A DNA stretch of 5,788 nt from Spirochaetaceae bacterium (GTDB lineage: Bacteria; Spirochaetota; Spirochaetia; SZUA-6; Bin103), in NCBI GenBank assembly GCA_026710565.1, contig JAPOQV010000352.1, forward strand, positions 1 to 5,788, given 5' to 3'. The translations under genes and the position numbers were made by a program. The notes beneath the pieces are model-generated. The model ran no database searches. It saw nothing but the letters and a program-made list of their open reading frames with translations, and was not told the origin of the DNA. Shown piece after piece: positions 1 to 5,788 of the stretch; position 1 is the stretch's first letter, and each line of letters starts with the position of its first letter.

Positions 1-77
1 ACCAGGAACCGGCTGTGGGTGCGCCACGGATTGACCCCGAAGCCCCGCTCGCGGCGCACCCGCGACACGTAGGCCCG
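1..77 (-). pseudogene. inverted fragment of a second DrmD-like helicase gene
   Basis: Read on the minus strand, with codons at 75-77, 72-74 and so on down to 3-5, this stretch encodes RAYVSRVRRERGFGVNPW followed by RTHSRFL. The + strand drmD has RAYLTRMRRERGFGVNPW then MTHSRFL at 144-218. I count 21 of 25 residues identical, and 64 of 77 bases. Most base differences fall in third positions, so both copies look like protein-coding sequence under selection rather than one copy folded back on itself. The reading frame runs off the left edge. Upstream of the fragment (above base 77) the minus frame gives no further helicase similarity, so this copy also lacks its N-terminal part within the window. 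It could be the start of a real, oppositely oriented drmD paralogue or an assembly chimera between related strains. The homology is clear; its origin is not. Confidence 0.75.
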
Positions 78-220
78 GCGGGGCGCGAGCAGTGGAAGGG
101 CGAGCTGGAGGACCGCTTCGGGCTGGTGTTCGAGATTCTCGACCGCGCCTACCTGACGCGCATGCGGCGCGAGCGCGGCTTCGGGGTGAACCCGTGGATG
201 ACCCACAGCCGGTTCCTCGT
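1..220. repeat. imperfect inverted repeat (77-bp arms, 66-bp spacer) within drmD
   Basis: The left arm 1-77 is the reverse complement of the right arm 144-220 with 13 mismatches and no gaps; the spacer is 78-143. Both arms code for the same conserved DrmD segment on opposite strands, so the repeat comes from two copies of a gene and not from a terminator or a recombinase site. The left arm may continue beyond the window. The match stops at base 77/144: the next codon outward is Asp (141-143) in the + copy but Arg (78-80) in the minus copy. Confidence 0.85.
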
Positions 221-2831
221 GTCGCACAACCTGCTGATCGACCCGAGCTACGCCGACCCCATGCGGGCGTGGCTCGGCGCCCTGCGGCCGGGCAGCCTGC
301 TCATCCTCGACGAGGCGCACCACGCGGCGCCGTCGAGCGGCGGACGCTACGGCATCGAGACCAAGTTCACCCGCGCCATCCGCGACCTGGGCGGACGCTT
401 CGAGCACCGCCTGTTCCTGTCCGCCACCCCCCACAACGGCCACTCCAACAGCTTCGCCACCCTGCTGGAGTTGCTCGACCCCTACCGCTTCACGCGCGGC
501 GTGCCGGTACGCGGCAAGAGCGTTCTGGAAGACGTCATGGTGCGCCGCATCAAGGAGGACATCCGCGAAGTGCAGGGCGGATTCCCCAAGCGCGAGGTGC
601 GCCGGGTCGTGATCGACGGGTTGCCGGACGACGCGCCGGAGCTCGTGCTGTCGCGGCTGCTCGACGAGTACCGCAGCGTTCGAGAGACCCGGTTCGAGCA
701 TGTGCCCGTGCGCACCCGCGCCGCGGCCGGATTGCTCGTGGTCGGGCTGCAACAGAAGCTGCTGTCATCGATCGAGGCGTTCGCCATTTCTCTCATCCGG
801 CATCGCAAGACGGCCCGGGAGCAATGGGAGCGCTTCGCGTCCGGCGATGGCCGGGACGCAGCCGCCGGCAGCGATGCCTTTGCGTCCAGTGCCGCATCCC
901 TGTTCGCCACGCCCCCGGACGCCGACGACGATCGCGCGGAGCACACGGACCAGGAGAACGCGGCGGAAGAGGCAGCCCAGATTGCGGCCATCAATGCCGC
1001 GGCCGAGAGCGCATCGGGCAGGAGTCCGGAAGTCGAGGCCCTGTGGCGCGCCGAGCAGGACCTGCTCGACCGGATGGAGAAGGTGGCCTCCGCCGCCCGC
1101 GGCCGCCCGGACGCCAAGACCCGCGAGCTGATCCGCTGGATCAACGACCACCTGTGCCCGGACCGGCCGCACTGGAATGACCGGCGGGTGCTGATCTTCA
1201 CCGAGAACGTGATCGGCACGAAGCGCTACCTGCGCGAGATGCTGGAGCAGGCAATCGCCGGGACCGACCTCGCCGACGAGCGGATCGAGACCATCGACGG
1301 CCAGACCGCCGGTGCCAACCGCAAGGAGATTCAGCGCCGCTTCAACGCGGACCCGGAGGACGACCCGTTGCGCATTCTGATCGCCACCGACGCGGCCCGC
1401 GAGGGTCTGAATTTCCAGGCACACTGCACCGACCTGTTTCACTTCGACCTGCCCTGGAATCCCGGCCGGATCGAGCAGCGCAACGGCCGCATCGACCGCA
1501 AGCTGCAACCCGCGGCGGAGGTCCGCTGCCACTACTTCGCGCTCCCGCAACGGGCCGAGGACCGCGTGCTGGAAGTGCTGGTCAGGAAGACGCAGACCAT
1601 CAAGCGCGAGCTCGGCAGCCTCTCCAAGGTGATCGACGATGACATCGAACGCCGCCTCCGCAAGGGCATCCGTCATCGGGACGCGAAGCGCCTCGCGCGC
1701 GAGATCGAAGCGGCGGATCTCGACCCGGAGAAGAAGCGAGTCGCCGCCGAGGAGCTCGAAGCGGCCCGAGAGCGGCAGGAAGACCTGAAGGAGCAGATCG
1801 AGCGCTGCCGGGGCCGGCTGGATCGATCACGCGGCTGGGTGGACTGCGAGCCGGACCCGTTCCGCGACGCGCTGTCCTGTTCGTTGGAGCTGTTGCGAGC
1901 CAAACCGTTGCAGGAAGAAAGGGTCGAAGATGGCTCCCAAGTCTGGACGTTCCCGCCGCTCACCGGCCAAACGCAGGCCGATGCGAGCTGGACCAGCACC
2001 CTGGATACACTGCGCGTGCCGCGCAGGAGCAACCAGAAGCTGGCAGAGTGGCGGCGCGAAGCGCCCATCCGCCCGGTGGTCTTCGAGGACGCGGGCGTGC
2101 TCACCGACGAGACGGTGCACCTGCACCTGGAGCAACGCATGGCGCAGCGCCTGCTGGCCCGATTCCGCGCCCAGGGCTTCGTCCACCACGACCTGTCCCG
2201 CGCCTGCCTGGTGCAGGCCGCCGACTCGATCCCGCGCGTGATCCTGCTGGGCCGGCTGTGCCTCTACGGCCACCGCGCCGAACGCCTTCACGAGATCCTG
2301 ACTCCGGTCGCCGCCCGCTGGATCGAGCCGTCACGACGCACCGGCCCGCTCAGGGCGTACGCCGGGGAGGCCGAAGCGCGAACCCTCGAACGCCTGGAGT
2401 CGGCGCTGCAGGATGCCCACGCCCCGAGTGAGACCATCCATCGCCGTCTACTCGAAACCGCCTCCCAGGACATCACGGACCTGCTGCCGCAACTCGAAGC
2501 ACGAGCCGAGCTGGTCGCCCGAAGCGCGGCTGACGCGTTGCGTGATCGCGGCGAGAGCGAGGCGCGACAACTCGGCGCCACGCTGGAACGGCAACGCCAC
2601 CGCGTCGAAGCGGAACTCGGCAAGCACGACGCCGAAGTCCAGCTCACCCTTGAGTTCAACGACGAAGAGAAACGCCAGCGGCAGGCCGACGTTGCCGCGT
2701 GGCGCCGGCGCCTGAGCCAGTTCGACCGCGACCTGGAGAGCGAACCATCCCGGATTCGCGGGTTCTACGAAGTGCGGGCTCGGCGCGTGGAGCCGGTTGG
2801 TCTGGTATATCTTTGGCCGGACACGGGATGA
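15..2831 (+). CDS. drmD: DISARM SNF2-like helicase DrmD, 5'-truncated
   Basis: Superfamily 2 (SNF2-like) helicase, taken to be the DrmD translocase of class 1 DISARM, which acts on invading DNA. The frame is open to the left edge and GTG at 15 gives 938 residues, but that GTG is antisense to a His codon of the inverted fragment. Family-like sequence begins only at about residue 25 (EQWKGELEDRFG, base 87). Numbering from base 15: DEAH box (motif II) 99-102, SATPHNG (motif III) 136-142, an acidic Ala-rich linker about 275-345, RecA-2 strand VLIFTEN 392-398, ATDAAREGLN (motif V) 457-466, WNPGRIEQRNGRIDR (motif VI) 481-495, a charged likely coiled coil about 544-605, a conserved C-terminal block around 701-760, a second coil about 840-915, and the end GLVYLWPDTG. 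Walker A (motif I) is absent, so this version alone should not hydrolyse ATP. A HepA/RapA-like helicase is the alternative, but the C-terminal block and a drmMI-like gene downstream favour DrmD. These family assignments are from memory. Confidence 0.85.
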   Translation: MGAPRIDPEAPLAAHPRHVGPAGREQWKGELEDRFGLVFEILDRAYLTRMRRERGFGVNPWMTHSRFLVSHNLLIDPSYADPMRAWLGALRPGSLLILDEAHHAAPSSGGRYGIETKFTRAIRDLGGRFEHRLFLSATPHNGHSNSFATLLELLDPYRFTRGVPVRGKSVLEDVMVRRIKEDIREVQGGFPKREVRRVVIDGLPDDAPELVLSRLLDEYRSVRETRFEHVPVRTRAAAGLLVVGLQQKLLSSIEAFAISLIRHRKTAREQWERFASGDGRDAAAGSDAFASSAASLFATPPDADDDRAEHTDQENAAEEAAQIAAINAAAESASGRSPEVEALWRAEQDLLDRMEKVASAARGRPDAKTRELIRWINDHLCPDRPHWNDRRVLIFTENVIGTKRYLREMLEQAIAGTDLADERIETIDGQTAGANRKEIQRRFNADPEDDPLRILIATDAAREGLNFQAHCTDLFHFDLPWNPGRIEQRNGRIDRKLQPAAEVRCHYFALPQRAEDRVLEVLVRKTQTIKRELGSLSKVIDDDIERRLRKGIRHRDAKRLAREIEAADLDPEKKRVAAEELEAARERQEDLKEQIERCRGRLDRSRGWVDCEPDPFRDALSCSLELLRAKPLQEERVEDGSQVWTFPPLTGQTQADASWTSTLDTLRVPRRSNQKLAEWRREAPIRPVVFEDAGVLTDETVHLHLEQRMAQRLLARFRAQGFVHHDLSRACLVQAADSIPRVILLGRLCLYGHRAERLHEILTPVAARWIEPSRRTGPLRAYAGEAEARTLERLESALQDAHAPSETIHRRLLETASQDITDLLPQLEARAELVARSAADALRDRGESEARQLGATLERQRHRVEAELGKHDAEVQLTLEFNDEEKRQRQADVAAWRRRLSQFDRDLESEPSRIRGFYEVRARRVEPVGLVYLWPDTG

Positions 2832-2845
2832 CGGGATCGGGATGA
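2828..2845 (+). other. possible 5-codon minicistron bridging drmD and the ATPase gene
   Basis: The drmD stop TGA (2829-2831) lies in an ATGA whose ATG (2828-2830) opens a frame of five codons, M-T-G-S-G. It ends at TGA 2843-2845, which itself overlaps the ATG of the ATPase gene (2842-2844) as a second ATGA. Such a stop-start-stop-start chain could let a terminating ribosome step forward 14 bases to the next gene. A chance arrangement is quite possible, because each four-base overlap is common in this kind of sequence. Confidence 0.25.
2833..2836 (+). promoter_or_regulatory. weak ribosome binding site for the ATPase gene
   Basis: GGGA sits five bases before ATG 2842, in a purine-rich run just after the drmD stop. 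It is a poor Shine-Dalgarno match, which suggests that translation depends partly on ribosomes finishing drmD. It supports starting the ATPase at 2842 instead of the upstream in-frame ATG at 2797, which lies inside drmD. Confidence 0.35.
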
Positions 2846-4188
2846 GTCAGCCACCGCTCCAGGAGCTCAGACTGCGGGACTTCCGTTGCTTTCGGGAGCA
2901 GCAGACTGCGCGCCTGGCGCCGCTGACGCTGCTGGTCGGTGAAAACAGCACCGGCAAGACCTCGTTTCTGGCAGCGGTACGGGCGATGCTGGCGGTCGGG
3001 AGCTACCACGAAGACCCCGACTTCCGTGCCCCGCCATACGACCTTGGCTCGTTTCACGAAATCGCGTATCGCCAGGATCGGAACGGTCCGCGCGGTGGAG
3101 CTGAGTCGTTCGGTCTGGGTTTCCAGTACGCCGGGGAGGAGGATGAAGCTGTCCACGTGGACGCCACCTTCACGCTGGGTGACGGCCCCGCTCCGAAGCT
3201 CTCTACGGTACGCTGGAGCGCCGGAGACGTGTGGGTGCGAGAGCACCGCGACACAGAAGGATCCTACACCGACCTGGGATGCGCGACGGGTTCATGGCGT
3301 CTGCCGCCGGTGCCGGATCGCGATCGTCGCTATCTCTACGGCGGGGACACCGCCAAGGTCAACTTGCTCCTGGGGGTTGCGGTGGAGAGCGGGATGCCGG
3401 GGAAGCTGCAGCCGCTGCACGGTGACGCTCACGCGGTGCCCACCGAGTGTGACCACGCCAAACTGAACCGCCTGTTTTTCGAGAACAACAAGTTCGCATC
3501 GGGAGCTCTTGCCGGAGCGCCGATTCGATCCAGTCCGCTGCGCACGTACGATCCGGTTCGGCTGGTGCAAGATCCGCAGGGGGTCTCGACTCCAGCGTTC
3601 CTGGCGAACATGCATGCCAGGAATCCTGATGAGTGGCAGCAGATGAAGGAGGCTCTGGAGCAGTTTGGCCGCACGAGCGGGTTGTTCGACGAGGTCTTCA
3701 TTAGGAGGCTCGGGCGATTTGAGTTCGAGCCTTTCCAGGTCGAGGTGCGCAAGTGGGGCAAAAGACGGAAGGGCGCAAAGCACAACCTGATAGACGTTGG
3801 CTATGGTGTAAGTCAGGTGCTGCCCGTCCTGGTGGATCTGATTGCCTCGAACGGATCCTCGCCGCATCTGTTGCAACAGCCGGAGGTCCATCTCCATCCG
3901 AGCGCTCAGGCGGCTCTTGGTAGCCTGTTCTGCACAATTGCGGCTTCTGGCTGTCAACTCGTCGTCGAAACTCACAGCGAATACATCATGGATCGCGTAC
4001 GGATGGACATCCGCGACCGAAGGTCGGAACTAAAGCCCCATGATGTCTCCGTACTGTTCTTCGAGAGAACGGATCTCGACGTTCATGTCCATTCCTTGAG
4101 ATTCGATGAGCAAGGCAACGTGCTGGATGCACCGGACGGCTACGGCCGGTTCTTCATGGACGAAACGCGACGGTCGATCGGACTATAA
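2842..4188 (+). CDS. AAA ATPase, ABC/OLD-like, partner of the PIN nuclease
   Basis: A 448-residue P-loop ATPase of the ABC/SMC-like group (AAA_15/AAA_21, as in OLD and many defence ATPases). The N-terminus LQELRLRDFRCFRE is the typical first strand of this group. Walker A is GENSTGKTS (33-41). The ABC-like signature is VGYGVSQVLP (319-328). Walker B with the catalytic glutamate is LLQQPEVHLHP (343-353), followed by VVETHSEYIMDRV (374-386), the switch histidine region. Residues about 55-310 between the two ATPase halves are poorly conserved and probably sense the trigger or the partner. No membrane segment or fused nuclease is seen, so the effector is probably the next gene. ATG 2842 is chosen because it follows the drmD stop by 10 bases and gives the expected N-terminus; ATG 2797 would add 15 unlikely residues. 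ATPase class is certain; a role as sensor or regulator is inferred. GC is lower than in drmD (34/60 against 43/60 in one line of each). Confidence 0.88.
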   Translation: MSQPPLQELRLRDFRCFREQQTARLAPLTLLVGENSTGKTSFLAAVRAMLAVGSYHEDPDFRAPPYDLGSFHEIAYRQDRNGPRGGAESFGLGFQYAGEEDEAVHVDATFTLGDGPAPKLSTVRWSAGDVWVREHRDTEGSYTDLGCATGSWRLPPVPDRDRRYLYGGDTAKVNLLLGVAVESGMPGKLQPLHGDAHAVPTECDHAKLNRLFFENNKFASGALAGAPIRSSPLRTYDPVRLVQDPQGVSTPAFLANMHARNPDEWQQMKEALEQFGRTSGLFDEVFIRRLGRFEFEPFQVEVRKWGKRRKGAKHNLIDVGYGVSQVLPVLVDLIASNGSSPHLLQQPEVHLHPSAQAALGSLFCTIAASGCQLVVETHSEYIMDRVRMDIRDRRSELKPHDVSVLFFERTDLDVHVHSLRFDEQGNVLDAPDGYGRFFMDETRRSIGL

Positions 4189-4190
4189 TG
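4186..4190 (+). other. TAATG stop-start overlap joining the ATPase and PIN genes
   Basis: The ATPase stop TAA (4186-4188) shares its last A with the ATG of the PIN gene (4188-4190). This one-base overlap is typical of translational coupling and implies that the two proteins are made together, in related amounts. CGGA at 4179-4182 is the only upstream purine stretch and is a weak ribosome binding site. Confidence 0.85.
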
Positions 4191-4661
4191 TGCGCCATAG
4201 TTGATGCCAACGTGGCATCCGAAGTATTCGGAAGCGACCGCCCGCCGGCCGGCAAGCGATTCTTCGATTGGCTGTCGAGCCCACGAGGACAGTTGGTCGT
4301 AGGCGGCAAACTTCGAGAGGAGTTGGCGCGCGACCAACGATTCGTCCGATGGCTCGGGAGCGCCCTGAGAAATGGACGAGCTCGCTCGGTGACCGACGAA
4401 GCAGTGGACGATCATGCCACGGGGCTCCGCAAGGAAGGAGTCTGCAAGTCGAACGACGTGCATGTGCTCGCGCTCGCCCTGGTGAGCGGGGCGCGGTTGC
4501 TCTACACCAACGACACGGCGCTGATCGATGACTTCGGGAATCGGGCGATCGTCGCGAGGCCGCGCGGCAAGATCTACACGACCGCCAGGAACACCGCCGT
4601 GACTGATGCGCATCGGCGACTCCTTGCGGCGCGCGATCTCTGTCGAGTGCCGCGAGGCTGA
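4188..4661 (+). CDS. PIN-domain nuclease paired with the AAA ATPase
   Basis: A 157-residue single-domain protein with the features of a PIN-fold metal-dependent ribonuclease, the fold of VapC toxins. It opens with the strand AIVDANV carrying Asp6. The other likely metal ligands are Glu44 (or Glu45) in KLREEL, Asp90 in KSNDVHVLALAL, and Asp109 in LLYTNDTALIDDF, with Asp114 and Asp115 close by. All four acidic positions expected for activity are present, so the enzyme looks intact. The tail has PRGKIYT and HRRLL after the core, which could bind RNA or contact the ATPase. There is no VapB-like antitoxin next to it; the partner is the overlapping ATPase gene, which suggests that the ATPase controls or activates it. 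Substrate, RNA or DNA, cannot be told from the sequence. GC is low for the window (35/60 in one sampled line). The PIN call is strong, the defence role inferred. Confidence 0.82.
   Translation: MCAIVDANVASEVFGSDRPPAGKRFFDWLSSPRGQLVVGGKLREELARDQRFVRWLGSALRNGRARSVTDEAVDDHATGLRKEGVCKSNDVHVLALALVSGARLLYTNDTALIDDFGNRAIVARPRGKIYTTARNTAVTDAHRRLLAARDLCRVPRG
4654..4657 (+). promoter_or_regulatory. ribosome binding site for drmMI
   Basis: GAGG lies nine bases before ATG 4667, inside the last codons of the PIN gene. It is the best Shine-Dalgarno match at any start in the window and supports 4667 as the start. Confidence 0.55.
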
Positions 4662-4666
4662 CAGGC

Positions 4667-5788
4667 ATGCCCGCTCCCGATCCGAACACCCGCGCCCATA
4701 TCGAATGGCTGGGGTTCATCCAGCCGAACGGTCTGGTGGTCTCGGCTCCGGCGCTGGTCAAAGCAGGAGCGATCCTGAACCGTCAGGATGCGGAGGGGCA
4801 GGGGCGACTCGCCGGCTGCGTCGTCCAACGGGCGATCTTTCCGGGACGCGATCCTGAGCCGTGCGTGCGAGACTTTCGAGAGTTCGCGAGCGTGGTCCTT
4901 GGCTGGGGCTTCTCGCCCAAGGGCTACGCGGGCACGGAAGAAGCTCCCGTCCCGACTGATCTCACGGTCGTTCTCCCGGACTACGGTGAGACGCTGCGTC
5001 CGGACTTCGCGGTTTGCGAGCGCGATCCGCAGAACGGCGCATCGCCGTGGCAACTGCTCGTGCAGGTGCTCGACCCCGGACAAGACTTCGACAAGGCGAC
5101 GACCGGCGCCGGCGGACTGGAAGCATCTCCCCAGGGCCGCATGGAGCGCCTGCCCCGCGCCACGGGAGCCCCCGCCGGTGTCCTCTTCAACGGCGTCTCT
5201 CTCCGCCTGAGCTCCGCGCCCCGCGGCGAGAGCTCCGGCTGGATGGACTTCCGCTTTGCGGACTTGATCAATACCGCCGGGCGCCCGCTCTGCTCCGCGT
5301 TGCGTCTGCTGCTGTGCGAACAGCGCCTGCTGGCGCTGCCGCGCGAGCAACGTCTCGCCGCCCTGCTCGAAAGCAGCCGCAAGTACCAGAACGAGGTGTC
5401 CGAGCGCCTCTCGGAGCAGGTGCTGCACGCCCTGTACGAGCTCCTACGCGGCTTCCAGGCCGCTCACGAATTCTCCCAGGGTGGGCTTCTGCGCGAGCCG
5501 CTCTCCGAGGACGGCGACCGCAACGACATCTACCGCGGCCTGCTCTCCGTCATCCTGCGCCTGGTCTTTCTGCTCTACGCGGAGGAACGCGGCATGCTGC
5601 CGGAGAACGGGAACTTCTCGCGATACTACTCGCTCACTGGTCTCTACCAGCGCTTGCGCGAGGATGCCGCCCTCAACCCGGACACCATGGACCAGCGCTT
5701 CGGCGCCTGGGCGCAGCTTCTGGTGCTGTTTCGCCTCATCCACGACGGCGCCCGCGCCCATCGCACCGGCGGCGCCGTAAGCCTGCCG
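4667..5788 (+). CDS. drmMI: DISARM class 1 adenine methyltransferase DrmMI, N-terminal part
   Basis: The frame from ATG 4667 is open for 374 codons to the window end, so the gene is cut there; related proteins run to well over 1,000 residues. I recognise the N-terminal region of the Eco57I-type methylase family found with DrmD: NTRAHIEWLGFIQPNGLVV (7-25), LRPDFAV (110-116), a stretch GVLFNGVSLRL (171-181), SRKYQNEVSERLSEQVL (237-253), VFLLYAEERGMLP (300-312), and YSLTGLYQRLRED (321-333). The SAM-binding and NPPY catalytic motifs should lie further on and are not visible. The expected role is to modify host DNA so that DISARM spares it. It starts five bases after the PIN stop, with GAGG at 4654-4657. 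High GC resumes here (44/60 in one line). A BREX PglX or a type IIG/IIL restriction-modification protein is possible, but an upstream DrmD makes DrmMI more likely. Family recall is from memory. Confidence 0.75.
   Translation, partial: MPAPDPNTRAHIEWLGFIQPNGLVVSAPALVKAGAILNRQDAEGQGRLAGCVVQRAIFPGRDPEPCVRDFREFASVVLGWGFSPKGYAGTEEAPVPTDLTVVLPDYGETLRPDFAVCERDPQNGASPWQLLVQVLDPGQDFDKATTGAGGLEASPQGRMERLPRATGAPAGVLFNGVSLRLSSAPRGESSGWMDFRFADLINTAGRPLCSALRLLLCEQRLLALPREQRLAALLESSRKYQNEVSERLSEQVLHALYELLRGFQAAHEFSQGGLLREPLSEDGDRNDIYRGLLSVILRLVFLLYAEERGMLPENGNFSRYYSLTGLYQRLREDAALNPDTMDQRFGAWAQLLVLFRLIHDGARAHRTGGAVSLP

Noticed and set aside
1..220. Recombinase-driven phase-variable inversion site
   Set aside because: The arms are only 64/77 identical and match because both encode the same protein segment; no invertase gene or crossover-site motif is seen in the window.
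482..1219. Minus-strand open frame of 245 codons, Ser/Arg-rich
   Set aside because: Opposite the drmD helicase core; Ser/Arg richness is the expected complement of its codons, and no family is recognised.
765..1676. Minus-strand open frame of 303 codons inside drmD
   Set aside because: It lies wholly opposite a well-recognised helicase, has repetitive Leu/Val/Gly/Asp-rich composition typical of antisense frames in GC-rich genes, and has no recognisable domain.
3292..3975. Minus-strand open frame of 227 codons opposite the ATPase
   Set aside because: It covers the ATPase signature region on the other strand; the + strand frame has clear Walker and switch motifs, so this is a shadow.
4662..4666. 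Terminator or promoter between the PIN gene and drmMI
   Set aside because: Only five bases separate the genes and no hairpin with a T-run or -10/-35 pair is present, so continued co-transcription is the simpler reading.
4606..5210. Plus-strand frames 4606-4857 and 4788-5210 (83 and 140 codons)
   Set aside because: Arg/Ser-rich frames overlapping the drmMI frame, with no ribosome binding site or family resemblance.
4574..5428. Minus-strand open frame of 284 codons opposite drmMI
   Set aside because: The + strand frame from 4667 carries recognisable DrmMI blocks throughout; the minus frame is Arg/Ala/Gln-rich with no domain.

Overview
The window is a GC-rich bacterial stretch in which every gene reads left to right on the + strand and almost no base is left between them. 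Third codon positions are strongly G/C, start contexts are bacterial, and all four proteins look like bacterial defence proteins. A high-GC bacterium (a proteobacterium or actinobacterium would both fit) is likely, but nothing here fixes the taxon. The order is: a 5'-truncated SNF2-type helicase that I read as DrmD of a class 1 DISARM anti-phage system; an ABC/OLD-like AAA ATPase (2842-4188); a PIN-domain nuclease (4188-4661); and the first 374 codons of a large methyltransferase-type protein that I read as DrmMI (4667 to the window end).

The genes are packed as one operon. The gaps are +10 nt (with a possible 5-codon minicistron bridging them), a 1-nt TAATG overlap, and +5 nt. No promoter, terminator, RNA gene, CRISPR array or transposase is visible, so transcription must start left of the window and continue past its right end. 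The likely arrangement is a DISARM helicase and methyltransferase carrying a two-gene ATPase-nuclease cassette between them. The cassette has lower GC than either flank in sample counts, which fits later insertion. A working model is restriction by DISARM backed by an ATPase-gated PIN nuclease, but that function is inference.

The left edge is the oddest part. Bases 1-77, read on the minus strand, encode a second, diverged copy of a conserved DrmD segment (21 of 25 residues identical to the + strand copy at 144-220). The + strand drmD loses recognisable similarity to the family just where this inverted fragment ends. The 5' part of drmD, including the Walker A motif, is therefore replaced by an inverted piece of a DrmD-like gene. 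This is either a real rearrangement or a chimeric join in the assembly, and the sequence alone cannot decide.
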